64,000 nt of DNA from an uncultured Ruminiclostridium sp. (lineage in GTDB: Bacteria > Bacillota > Clostridia > Oscillospirales > Ruminococcaceae). The stretch covers positions 22,541 to 86,540 of the forward strand of contig CANQXF010000011.1 in assembly GCA_947627695.1 (NCBI GenBank). The letters run 5' to 3'. Position numbers and translations under genes: made by a program. The notes below the pieces were generated by a model that was given only the letters and a program-made list of their open reading frames with translations, was not told the origin of the DNA and did no database searches. Positions 7,831 through 15,332 of this stretch are shown in pieces; positions within the stretch are counted from its first letter, which is position 1, and each line of letters begins with the position of its first letter.

Positions 7831-8720
7831 AAGATCTTGCGATAATAGGCAGCGGACCTGCGGGATTATCTGCGGCTTTGTACGCGAAAAGAGCAAACCT
7901 TGACGTTATCGTTATAGAAAAGGAATTTCAGGGTACGGGTCAGGTCGCCGAAAGCGCACAGGTGGATAATTACTTGGGACTTTGCGGAATAAGCGGATTT
8001 GATCTCGGCGAGAAATTCAGAGAACACGCGGAAAGCTTCGGCACAGAATTCCTTGAGGGCGAGGCAGTGCGCCTTGAACAAAAAAACAACGTCTGGATCA
8101 TCACGCTCCAAAGCGGAGATATCATAGAGGCAAAAGCTGTTATCTATGCCGCAGGGGCGGCTCATAAAAGGCTGAATGTAAGCGGCGAAGAAAAGCTTAT
8201 CGGCAAAGGCGTATCGTATTGCGCTATATGCGACGGCGCATTGTATCACGGCAAAACCGCAGCCGTTATCGGCGGCGGCGACACGGCTCTTGACGACGCA
8301 TTGTATTTATCCGACATTGCCAAAAAGGTGTATCTTATTCACAGGCGAAACGAATTCAGAGGCTCAAAGAAAAGCGTTCTCAAAATAAGGTCGCATGAAA
8401 ACATTGAGGTAATAACCCCCGCTAACGTCACCGAGATCGCGGGTGAAAACCGCGTAAGCTCAATAACGCTCGACAACGGGCGCAGTCTTTTCGTCGACGG
8501 AGTTTTTATAGCGATAGGTATGTCGCCTGCGTCCGATTTAGTGAGGAATATCGTTGATTTAGATGATAACGGCTATATCAAAGCTGACGAAACGGGAGTG
8601 ACGCGAGCGCGGGGATTGTTTTGCGCAGGAGATGTCAGAACAAAGAAGCTGCGGCAAGTAATAACAGCGGCGTCCGACGGTGCAAATGCAGCAATGGCGG
8701 CGGCGGAATATTTAAAATAA
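7827..8720 (+). CDS. trxB: Thioredoxin reductase
   Basis: A 297-residue flavoprotein with the FAD motif GSGPAGLSAALYA, the NADPH site GGGDTALDDALYL with HRRNEFRGSK, and the redox pair CAIC (C132, C135). The usual low-Mr enzyme has CATC. It is the last gene of the sulfur operon and is followed at once by a strong hairpin terminator. It would transfer electrons from NADPH to the CVPC thioredoxin of the same operon, keeping desulfurase and carrier thiols reduced. The start is the ATG overlapping the JAMM stop. Confidence 0.93.
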   Translation: MKDLAIIGSGPAGLSAALYAKRANLDVIVIEKEFQGTGQVAESAQVDNYLGLCGISGFDLGEKFREHAESFGTEFLEGEAVRLEQKNNVWIITLQSGDIIEAKAVIYAAGAAHKRLNVSGEEKLIGKGVSYCAICDGALYHGKTAAVIGGGDTALDDALYLSDIAKKVYLIHRRNEFRGSKKSVLKIRSHENIEVITPANVTEIAGENRVSSITLDNGRSLFVDGVFIAIGMSPASDLVRNIVDLDDNGYIKADETGVTRARGLFCAGDVRTKKLRQVITAASDGANAAMAAAEYLK

Positions 8721-8726
8721 AATGCA

Positions 8727-8765
8727 TAGCGGCATTGCGGCAAACAAGCAATGCCGCTTTTATTT
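8727..8765 (+). terminator. Rho-independent terminator after trxB
   Basis: An 11-bp perfect stem AGCGGCATTGC / GCAATGCCGCT with a 9-base loop, followed by TTTTATTT. It closes the sulfur operon. Confidence 0.9.
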
Positions 8766-8802
8766 ATACAAAAAATCTATAACTCAATATATAAGTTTTG
8801 TA

Positions 8803-8832
8803 TTAGACAAAAAACACAAAGGGCGGTATAAT
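8803..8832 (+). promoter_or_regulatory. Promoter for the symporter operon
   Basis: TTAGAC, an 18-bp spacer, then TATAAT at 8827-8832, about 125 bases before the symporter start. The 8722-8957 interval otherwise holds only the trxB terminator; the short open frame across it is not convincing. Confidence 0.6.
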
Positions 8833-8957
8833 CATTTTGCAAGAAAGGAAGATGACAAATTGAGAAATTACTTTGAAATGCTCATAAGGTCTAATTTCAG
8901 ATTTGGGCGATGTTGAATTTCAGGACTATAAGATAACTTTTCTGTAAGGAGTGCAAT

Positions 8958-10355
8958 ATGGATTTTTTATTAAGCATTAACTGGATAGCGCTGTTTGCGC
9001 TTTCAATAGTAGGTCTGTTGTTTGTGCTGCTGCATCTTCTTTCAAAGAAAACGAACCGCACGGTCGTAACGCTTGTTGCTCTTGTGTTCGGCGCAGTTGT
9101 CGGAATAATTTTCGCTTCCGAAAACAATTCGTACCTTGTCTGGGTAGAGCTTATAGGCAATATTTATGTAAACGTGATAACCGCGCTTGCCGCGCCGATA
9201 ATCATAGTTTCTATAATTTCGAGCTTTGTGTCGCTCAAAAGCAAACAAGCCGTCAGATCAATAGGAGTTCGCTCCGTGTTCTGGCTGTTAGCGTCAGCGG
9301 CAGGAGCAATTGTTCTGAGCCTTGCGGCAGGATCGGTCTTCGGACTTTGGGAAAAATCGACGGTGTTTGACGGCATAGCAGCTGTAAGCGATTCGATCGT
9401 TGAGGCATACGGCGACTTGAAGCAATCGTTTGACCAGACGCTTTTGGGACTTTTCCCGTCAAATATCATAAGCGATATAGCAAACAACAATATCGTTGCA
9501 ATAATCATTATCGCCGCAGCAATTGCCTTGGCTTATATCGGGGTAGCTTCAAGCGAGGGAGAAGAAAAGGTCGTTTCGTTCAAGGATTTTGTAGAAGCAG
9601 CGAAGAAGATCATTTTCAAAATACTCAGGTTCGTTATCGACCTTACGCCATATGCAGTGCTTTGCCTGATAGCGTCCAGCGCCGCTGCGATCTTCTCGGA
9701 TATTGACACTATTCTGCAATTGTTGCTCTTAGTGGGTATCATCTACGCAGTTGCGTTTTTCCACGCATATATATTTAACGGCGTACTTGTTAAATTTGTC
9801 GCAAAGCTTGATCCTATCAAATTCTTCAAGAAGATATTCAGCGCGCAGGCGACAGCGTTTACAACTCAAAGCAGTATAGGAACGCTCCCCGTGACAATTG
9901 ACGCGCTGGAAAACAGAGTCGGCGTAAGCGAGGAGGTAGCAAACTTTACTGCCCCACTTGGCACCACGATAGGAATGCCCGGCTGCACCTGCGTGTGGCC
10001 CGTGCTGCTGGTTATGTTCTTTGTAAACGCAACGGGGCTTGACTGGGGAGTAAGCAATTACATTTTGCTCGCTGTTGTAACGCTTGTGCTGTCGCTCGGA
10101 AGTGCGGGCGTTCCGGGAATTGCAATAGTATCATCAGTAGCCGTGTTCAGCGCGCTGGATCTGCCGATTGCGGCAGTCGTTCTGCTTATCCCGATAAACA
10201 CTATCTCGGATATGGCAAGAACGCTGAACAATGCGACCTGCGCGGCAGTATCGGCGGCGATCGTAGCCCGCAAGGAGGGGCAGCTTGACGACAGTGTATT
10301 TGATCAGGAGGAGAAAAAGATATGGCAGGCAAAACCAAAACAAGTCCAGCAGTAA
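8958..10355 (+). CDS. DAACS/SDF-family symporter, probable cystine or dicarboxylate uptake
   Basis: A 465-residue hydrophobic protein with about eight membrane spans and the family's re-entrant-loop signatures: TTQSSIGTLP near residue 305 and APLGTTIGMPGCTC near 335. The family takes up dicarboxylates, glutamate or L-cystine (TcyP type) with Na+ or H+. An N-terminal span followed by KKTNRTVVTLVAL resembles TcyP-like members. It has its own promoter and follows the sulfur operon, which fits cystine as the substrate and so supply of the desulfurase; this is inference. An ATG at 10322 inside its 3' end begins the next gene. Confidence 0.82.
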   Translation: MDFLLSINWIALFALSIVGLLFVLLHLLSKKTNRTVVTLVALVFGAVVGIIFASENNSYLVWVELIGNIYVNVITALAAPIIIVSIISSFVSLKSKQAVRSIGVRSVFWLLASAAGAIVLSLAAGSVFGLWEKSTVFDGIAAVSDSIVEAYGDLKQSFDQTLLGLFPSNIISDIANNNIVAIIIIAAAIALAYIGVASSEGEEKVVSFKDFVEAAKKIIFKILRFVIDLTPYAVLCLIASSAAAIFSDIDTILQLLLLVGIIYAVAFFHAYIFNGVLVKFVAKLDPIKFFKKIFSAQATAFTTQSSIGTLPVTIDALENRVGVSEEVANFTAPLGTTIGMPGCTCVWPVLLVMFFVNATGLDWGVSNYILLAVVTLVLSLGSAGVPGIAIVSSVAVFSALDLPIAAVVLLIPINTISDMARTLNNATCAAVSAAIVARKEGQLDDSVFDQEEKKIWQAKPKQVQQ

Positions 10356-10840
10356 AATTCACGATAGTATTGATAATTCTGGCGGCTGTATTTTTAGTGT
10401 TGAGCATCGTTTCCGCAAACCTTTCCGTAAGCAGAACAATAAATGCTATCGACACGATAGGCACGGTTGAATTTTCTGACGACAGCAAGGGAAAGATAGA
10501 CCTTGCGCTGAAATACTACGGTGAGCTTGACCCTGATCTTTCTTTACAAAGCAAGGTCACAAACGCCGATGAGCTTACCGCTGCAAAATTCGAGTACGTT
10601 CGGCTTGCCATCAAAAACGCTTATCTTGCCGACAAAAACGGAGAGGACGAGGCGACAGTAAAAGAATATATTGGGCTTGCCCGCGAGAGCTTTGATGAAT
10701 ACTGCTCAACGGGCGAATGTAAAAATGTCAGCAATTACGATGACCTGACAGCTCTTGAAAGTAAATATTCAGAGGGCGGTGCGGACGCTTCGCAGAGTGC
10801 AGGCAGCCCCGAACCCGCAGAAGAAATAGAGCTTTGTTGA
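10322..10840 (+). CDS. Small single-TM protein of unknown function
   Basis: A 172-residue protein overlapping the symporter by 34 bases. It has one N-terminal membrane helix (~residues 13-33, VLIILAAVFLVLSIV) and then a soluble, acidic, mostly helical region rich in Asp and Ala. It contains the pair CSTGEC and ends in Cys. No family recognised. The helical YYGELDPDL and YVRLAIKNAY segments could be TPR-like. Its place between a transporter and a thioredoxin-fold surface protein suggests an accessory role at the membrane. Confidence 0.75.
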   Translation: MAGKTKTSPAVKFTIVLIILAAVFLVLSIVSANLSVSRTINAIDTIGTVEFSDDSKGKIDLALKYYGELDPDLSLQSKVTNADELTAAKFEYVRLAIKNAYLADKNGEDEATVKEYIGLARESFDEYCSTGECKNVSNYDDLTALESKYSEGGADASQSAGSPEPAEEIELC

Positions 10841-10869
10841 CTTATCAACATCATTCAGGAGGAATTAAA

Positions 10870-12579
10870 ATGTCAAAAATAAAATCACTGAAGCAGTCCG
10901 CTGCACGGCTTGCGGTACTGTTTTGGGCAATAGCGGCGCTGGTGCTTGCCGCCGAGCTCCCGCACGTTTATGCGGCGGTTGACGGCTCGTCAAGCGCAGA
11001 ATACAATGCGGGAAAAGCCTATTACAACGCCGATTATGCTAATCTCGGCGATGAAAATTCGGTTTTTCAAAGCATTACATGGGAAGAAGCCGTTTACCTT
11101 TTCCAGCAGGAGGGCAACTATCTTATACTGTTCGGCGGCTCATGGTGCCCCAACACAACAGCGGTAATTGATTACATAAACGACGCGGCAAAAGCGGCAG
11201 GCGTTGATACGATATACAATCTCGATTTTCGCCTTGACGGTACGAACAGCGACACCCATATCCGTGAAACAAACGGTTCGGACAAAAGCGGCGCGGCTTA
11301 CAATTACCTTTACGGCGAATTAGTAACGCGCTATCTTACGAATTTAAATGACTGGGTAGAGTATAAAGTCGACAGCGAAAGTGCGCTTACCTATACAAAT
11401 TCCGAGGGCAAGGACGTTACTGTTCCAAAGGTTCAGGTTCCGTTCCTTTTCCTCTATAACAAGGACAACACCGTCAATAATGCGGGAGAATCCGTAGAGG
11501 GCGAAAAATATCCGATAGTATACGGCTTTGAAAAAATGCTTTATCGTGACGCAAACGGCGGCAAGGATCTCTTTACCGACAGCAAAACACAGGACGACAC
11601 TACCCGTGTGACAGATTACGCAGAGCAGCTCAACAATGCGATTTTCAGCCACATCGGAACAGGGAACGACAAGGCTCAGCTTTCCTCGTTTACCGACGCC
11701 GATTATATCCGCCTTGCGTACAATGAAAAATCAGGCAGCACGCTGTTTGAAGAAGGTGACCAAATCAACATTCAAACGCTTACTTATAAACAGCTCCAAT
11801 GGCTGTTAAATCAAAGCGGGAATTATCTCATCTTGTTCGGCGGTTCGTGGTGCGGAAATACGCAGGCTGTTATTGACCTTATCAATGATTACGCTGTCGA
11901 AAACAACGTGACCGTTTATAATTTTGATACCAAGCTTGACGGCGGATATGCAAAGAAATTCTGGAATTATGCGGGCGACGTTCATATCCGTGACAGCGAA
12001 AATGTATTTGCGAATTTATACGTCGACCTTGTAAACGAGTATCTTGACAATATTGAAACCGAATACACGATTGAAAGCGGAAACTATATTTACTACCTTT
12101 CCGACCCCGCCGATGAAAATACAAAGGTCATAGCAAACAAGCTCCAAGTTCCGTATTTCTTTGCCTATAACAAAGACACCGTTGACGAAAACGGGCATGA
12201 CGCTCCCATTCTCGGCTATGTGGAGAAAATGTATGTGCTTGATGAAACAAGCGAAGATTACATAGGAAACGACAAAAATCACGAGGATTATACTACGGCG
12301 GCTGAAAGCGTTATAAACAGCTATAAAACAGCGGGCGTTTCTTCGGGAGAAACCATCGACGGAAGTGACAGCACCGATTCCGATAACACGACCTCCTCAA
12401 CGAACGATCGATCCGACAGCAACGCACAGAATGAACCCGAAGCTCAGGATCAAAACGACGTCCTGCCGAAGATAATAGTTGCGGTAGTAGGCGTAGTTAT
12501 AGTTGCAGGCGTTGTGATATTCGTTGCGGTAAAGAAGAAAAAATCAGATCACGGCGGCGATGACAGCGGCTGCTGCTAA
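10870..12579 (+). CDS. Membrane-anchored tandem thioredoxin-fold surface protein
   Basis: A 569-residue protein from the ATG at 10870 after AGGAGG. It has a signal peptide (1-~35), two repeats of a thioredoxin-like domain, a Ser/Thr/Asp-rich linker, a C-terminal membrane helix (VAVVGVVIVAGVVIFVAV), then KKKK and a tail ending in GCC. Each repeat has the cue LILFGGSWC: SWCPNT in the first and SWCGNT in the second. Both keep the first Cys of CxxC and replace the second with Thr, so they cannot act as ordinary dithiol oxidoreductases. Possible roles are extracytoplasmic cystine/thiol binding, reduction through mixed disulfides, or chaperoning. It ends the symporter operon. Confidence 0.8.
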   Translation: MSKIKSLKQSAARLAVLFWAIAALVLAAELPHVYAAVDGSSSAEYNAGKAYYNADYANLGDENSVFQSITWEEAVYLFQQEGNYLILFGGSWCPNTTAVIDYINDAAKAAGVDTIYNLDFRLDGTNSDTHIRETNGSDKSGAAYNYLYGELVTRYLTNLNDWVEYKVDSESALTYTNSEGKDVTVPKVQVPFLFLYNKDNTVNNAGESVEGEKYPIVYGFEKMLYRDANGGKDLFTDSKTQDDTTRVTDYAEQLNNAIFSHIGTGNDKAQLSSFTDADYIRLAYNEKSGSTLFEEGDQINIQTLTYKQLQWLLNQSGNYLILFGGSWCGNTQAVIDLINDYAVENNVTVYNFDTKLDGGYAKKFWNYAGDVHIRDSENVFANLYVDLVNEYLDNIETEYTIESGNYIYYLSDPADENTKVIANKLQVPYFFAYNKDTVDENGHDAPILGYVEKMYVLDETSEDYIGNDKNHEDYTTAAESVINSYKTAGVSSGETIDGSDSTDSDNTTSSTNDRSDSNAQNEPEAQDQNDVLPKIIVAVVGVVIVAGVVIFVAVKKKKSDHGGDDSGCC

Positions 12580-12622
12580 GCTGCAAATTTAAATTCTGTT
12601 TGATTTAACGACATCACAAATA

Positions 12623-12655
12623 AAAACCCGCTTGAACGGTGAATTCAAGCGGGTT
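12623..12655. terminator. Bidirectional terminator between convergent operons
   Basis: A near-perfect inverted repeat AACCCGCTTGAA / TTCAAGCGGGTT flanked by A and T runs. It lies between the + strand surface protein and the - strand peptide genes. Confidence 0.85.
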
Positions 12656-12717
12656 TGCTGTTTGTGTACGCCTTTTTTGTACGGCTGAATTTTAATGAAA
12701 ATTTATGGAATATGTAA

Positions 12718-12948
12718 TCAGATAAGAGTACACATACAAGTGCCGCTGCTGGCGTTGAAGTATACGCAGTAGCCGCAGGTGAAGGGCTGAGGCGGGGGAT
12801 CTGGCATAGCATCTGCCGCAAACGCCTTGGGGCTGTATCCGCCGCACGAAGGAGTGTCAGGCTCCACATGCGCATTATACATGCTCGAGTCGCTGTATCG
12901 ACCGCCTCCGGCGACCTTTTCCATATCCTTTTCGTTTAATTCAGACAT
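12718..12948 (-). CDS. RiPP-like precursor peptide, short GG leader
   Basis: A 76-residue small protein with leader MSELNEKDMEKVAGGG (GGG at 14-16), the type cut by C39 peptidase/ABC exporters. The core is rich in Pro, Gly and Cys and ends CGYC-VYF...GTCMC, matching the C-x2-C-x2-[FY] ... C signature of the other precursors in the island. An SD with AGAGA precedes the ATG. It is the most distal gene of the leftward peptide operon that starts near 14617. The mature product is unknown. Confidence 0.8.
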   Translation of the reverse strand: MSELNEKDMEKVAGGGRYSDSSMYNAHVEPDTPSCGGYSPKAFAADAMPDPPPQPFTCGYCVYFNASSGTCMCTLI

Positions 12949-12964
12949 ATTCTCTCTCCGTTTC

Positions 12965-13243
12965 TTACATAAGCTCCTTGCAGTAATAAGCCATCGGGTT
13001 GTCGGTTGCCTGCAAGCTGCTTGAGCAATTGTCGCAGGACTGGACCTGCGCCGAATTCAAAGATGCAGATGCGTTTAAAGATGAATTTTTTGCGTGAAAG
13101 CATTTGCAGTTCATTCCGTCTTTTGCGGAATGTTTTGTCAAGCCGCTTTGCTCATACTCGGCACAGGTCTTTTTACCGAAGCTCATAGTGGACATAGTAC
13201 CACCTGTGGCCTGCTCCAGTTCCTTTTCGTTTAATTCAGACAT
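12965..13243 (-). CDS. RiPP-like precursor peptide, tandem copy 2
   Basis: A 92-residue protein with leader MSELNEKELEQATGG and a 77-residue Ser/Asn/Cys-rich core with KTC, CKCFH, CDNC and a final YYCKELM. It differs from the neighbour at 13261 by only a few residues, so the two are a recent tandem duplication. The SD is aggag. Presumed to be modified and exported like its neighbours; no enzyme assignment can be proven from sequence. Confidence 0.8.
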   Translation of the reverse strand: MSELNEKELEQATGGTMSTMSFGKKTCAEYEQSGLTKHSAKDGMNCKCFHAKNSSLNASASLNSAQVQSCDNCSSSLQATDNPMAYYCKELM

Positions 13244-13260
13244 AATTATTTCTCCTTTTC

Positions 13261-13539
13261 TTAAATAAGTTCTTGACAGTAATAAGCCATTGGGTTGTCA
13301 GCAGCCTGCAAGCTGCTTGAGCAATTGTCGCAGGACTGGACCTGCGCTGAGTTCAAAGATGCAGATGCGTTTAAAGATGAATTTTTTGCGTGGAAGCATT
13401 TGCAGTTCATTCCGTCTTTTGCGGAATGTTTGGTCAAGCCGCTTTGCTCATACTCGGCACAGGTCTTTTTACCGAAGCTCATAGTGGACATAGTCCCTCC
13501 TGTGGCCTGTTCCAGCTCCTTTTCGTTCAGTTCAGACAT
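13261..13539 (-). CDS. RiPP-like precursor peptide, tandem copy 1
   Basis: A 92-residue near-identical paralogue of the gene at 12965; the visible changes are T to A, K to Q and M to I near the C terminus. The start at 13539 follows AAAGGAGG; the frame is open further upstream but without a start signal. Leader GG at 14-15. Seven Cys in the core, same spacing as the twin. It lies in the leftward operon downstream of two nif11-type precursors. Confidence 0.82.
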   Translation of the reverse strand: MSELNEKELEQATGGTMSTMSFGKKTCAEYEQSGLTKHSAKDGMNCKCFHAKNSSLNASASLNSAQVQSCDNCSSSLQAADNPMAYYCQELI

Positions 13540-13559
13540 AATTATCCCTCCTTTTCTTA

Positions 13560-13640
13560 GATTATTTCTTTGCAGTAATAAGTCATCGGTCGTCAGCAGC
13601 CTGCTGAACAATTGTCGCAGGACTGAACTCGCTCCGAACT
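13560..13640 (-). pseudogene. Remnant 3' end of a third tandem precursor copy
   Basis: Bases 13560-13640 repeat the 3' ends of the two preceding genes (cttgcagtaataagtcat, cagcagcctgc, aacaattgtcgcagga) with small deletions that break the frame. No leader-coding part is left. This is the scar of a third tandem copy. Confidence 0.75.
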
Positions 13641-13701
13641 TAAAGCAGTGTTTTGGTGATTTGTTCTAATTTCATTTATCTCTGTTATGGGAATCTCTCA
13701 T

Positions 13702-14142
13702 TTATTCGTTGTAATGCGGCTTGTTGTTGCACCACCATGCGCCCCGTTCGTAGCTGCAATAGTAGCAGTCGCCGCAGCGCCCTGTGTGACCGTATTCATT
13801 ATTCGGATCGAACACTTTCTGGTCGCAGGCGTTAAGCGTTTCCTCATCACGATATGCAGCTTTTTTCCCAAGGGAGTAGCTTGAGTTGCAGGCCCCGCAC
13901 CTGTAATGGCCGCAAGAGTTGAATATACTGACCATTATCTGACCGTGAGCGCGAAGTGTGCCGCAGCCTCCTGCCGAGACGTCCATCTCCTCGTCTGCAA
14001 GCTCGCCCGACTTATGCATAGCCTCAAAATACGCCTTTGCATTTTCCTCGGTGAAGTCGGTCATGCCGTTATCATGCGCTATCTTCAAAAGCTCCTCGGG
14101 GGACTTGGCCGTGCGGGCTTTTGCCAAAATTTCTTCGTTCAT
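13702..14142 (-). CDS. Nif11-type leader peptide precursor
   Basis: A 146-residue precursor. Residues 1-59 form a nif11-like leader (KSPEELLKIAHDNGM...ENAKAYFEAMHKSGEL) ending in DVSAGG. The 87-residue core has nine Cys, including CGAC, and ends CGDC-YYCSY...WWC. The start at 14142 follows AAGGAGG; the open frame continues upstream antisense-like but is not used. Nif11 leaders guide modifying enzymes and are cut after GG by PCAT exporters. An NHLM-type exporter is encoded at 36248. It lies 13 bases after the gene at 14156. Confidence 0.88.
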   Translation of the reverse strand: MNEEILAKARTAKSPEELLKIAHDNGMTDFTEENAKAYFEAMHKSGELADEEMDVSAGGCGTLRAHGQIMVSIFNSCGHYRCGACNSSYSLGKKAAYRDEETLNACDQKVFDPNNEYGHTGRCGDCYYCSYERGAWWCNNKPHYNE

Positions 14143-14155
14143 AGTTTTGGCCTCC

Positions 14156-14575
14156 TTAATCATTTGGCGAGTTATGTTTGGGGTTATCGCAAAGCCACAG
14201 CCCGCCTTCGTAGATAAAGTATTTGCAGTTGCAACAGAATAGACCTTTGTTGCAATCCAAAGGCCCCCATATGTAAGCGCCGTGGACCGCGAACCCTCCG
14301 TCATAGGTCCCCACCATGTATCTGCCGCAGGACTTACATACAAATTCATCGCAGGAATTAAGGTGAGTAACGACCGTTCTGCCGCCCTTTTTGCACCCGC
14401 CGGCCGAAACGTCAAGCTCCTCGTCCGAGAGCTCGCCGGAACGGTGCATAGCCTCAAAATACGCCTTTGCATTTTCCTCAGTAAAATCCTCAATACCGTT
14501 TTCCTTCGCGAGCTTCAGAAGCTCCTCGGGTGAACCCGCACCCACTGCCTTTTTGTACATTTCGTCGTTTGTCAT
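14156..14575 (-). CDS. Nif11-type leader peptide precursor
   Basis: A 139-residue precursor, first gene of the leftward operon. The nif11 leader covers 1-60 (SPEELLKLAKENGIEDFTEE... DEELDVSAGG) and is followed by a 79-residue core with eight Cys, ending CCNC-KYF...GGLWLC. The leader is closely similar to those at 13702 and 14850 while the cores differ, the usual pattern for one enzyme acting on many substrates. Its promoter carries the island's shared motif (14648-14667) and a TGG-TATAAT -10. Confidence 0.9.
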   Translation of the reverse strand: MTNDEMYKKAVGAGSPEELLKLAKENGIEDFTEENAKAYFEAMHRSGELSDEELDVSAGGCKKGGRTVVTHLNSCDEFVCKSCGRYMVGTYDGGFAVHGAYIWGPLDCNKGLFCCNCKYFIYEGGLWLCDNPKHNSPND

Positions 14576-14623
14576 AATATCTTCCTCCGTGAAATTATTT
14601 GTCGGGCTTTTTCTTATGCTTCA

Positions 14624-14667
14624 ATTATACCATTTTTTTACCCACTGTGCGTTGTAATCTGCGCTGT
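14624..14667 (-). promoter_or_regulatory. Regulon promoter A: motif plus extended -10
   Basis: On the - strand ACAGCGCAGATTACAA begins at 14667 and the -10 (TGG-TATAAT) begins 38 bases later, at 14629-14624. There is no good -35. It drives the leftward peptide operon at 14575. Confidence 0.8.
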
Positions 14668-14755
14668 ATTTGTGTCGTTTACGGCGTTTCAGCGGGTGAA
14701 AACCAAAAATCAGAGTTCAGAAGGCAAATTTATGATTGTTGCAAACTACGTTTAA

Positions 14756-14799
14756 ACAGCGCAGATTACACAGCGCTGAGGGCATTTATATGCTATAAT
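14756..14799 (+). promoter_or_regulatory. Regulon promoter B: motif plus extended -10
   Basis: ACAGCGCAGATTACAC begins at 14756 and TGC-TATAAT has its hexamer at 14794, again 38 bases later. It is divergent from promoter A and drives the nif11 precursor, radical SAM gene and following peptides. Confidence 0.8.
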
Positions 14800-14849
14800 T
14801 ATTACAGACGATCACGTTTCCGCAAAATTTTTTAAGGAGGAACTTTACC

Positions 14850-15206
14850 ATGAAACGTGAAGAAATGATCCGAAAAGCAAAAACCGCCAAAGACCCCGAA
14901 GAGCTCGCCGGGATATTAAAAGACTCAGGTATGGGAGAAATTACCACAGAAACCGCCGAAAAGCTCTTTAACGTGCTGCACTCTTCAAAAGAGCTTACCG
15001 ACGAAGAACTGGACGTTTCCGCAGGCGCAGAGATCGATGCCTCCGCAGGCGGCTGCTTCCTGTTCAATAAGACAGTCTGCCCGAACTGCCATGGCGTAGG
15101 CAATTTCTCCACCGTGACTGCGAAGAACCCCGACGGAGTTACCAGCACCGTCCACTGCAATAATTGCGATAGCGACGTGGTCGTGCCGATGCCCGGTGTG
15201 CAATGA
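14850..15206 (+). CDS. Nif11-type leader peptide precursor
   Basis: A 118-residue precursor with nif11 leader (KDPEELAGILKDSGM ... DEELDVSAG), a second DASAGG at 63-68, and a 50-residue core with two CxxC pairs (CPNC, CNNC). The doubled SAG element moves the cleavage site about eight residues downstream of its usual place. The core looks like a small zinc-ribbon and lacks the terminal C-x2-C-x2-[FY] form of the other precursors. SD AAGGAGG. First gene of the radical SAM operon. Confidence 0.88.
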   Translation: MKREEMIRKAKTAKDPEELAGILKDSGMGEITTETAEKLFNVLHSSKELTDEELDVSAGAEIDASAGGCFLFNKTVCPNCHGVGNFSTVTAKNPDGVTSTVHCNNCDSDVVVPMPGVQ

Positions 15207-15332
15207 CGGCAAACAAATTATACCACCAATGCGATAATTAAAAAGGCAAATTCTGTTACAGCTGCAACGTCGTTTATTGCTGATAATAAAGCGACACCTG
15301 TTATAAAAGGTCTATCTCTTTAAGGAAACATT

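Noticed and set aside
8722..8916. 64-codon ORF after trxB
   Set aside because: It starts inside the terminator stem, has no SD and no recognisable product; it only crosses the promoter region.
14391..14657. + strand ORFs across the nif11 genes
   Set aside because: Shadows of the - strand precursors, with no SD and no family.
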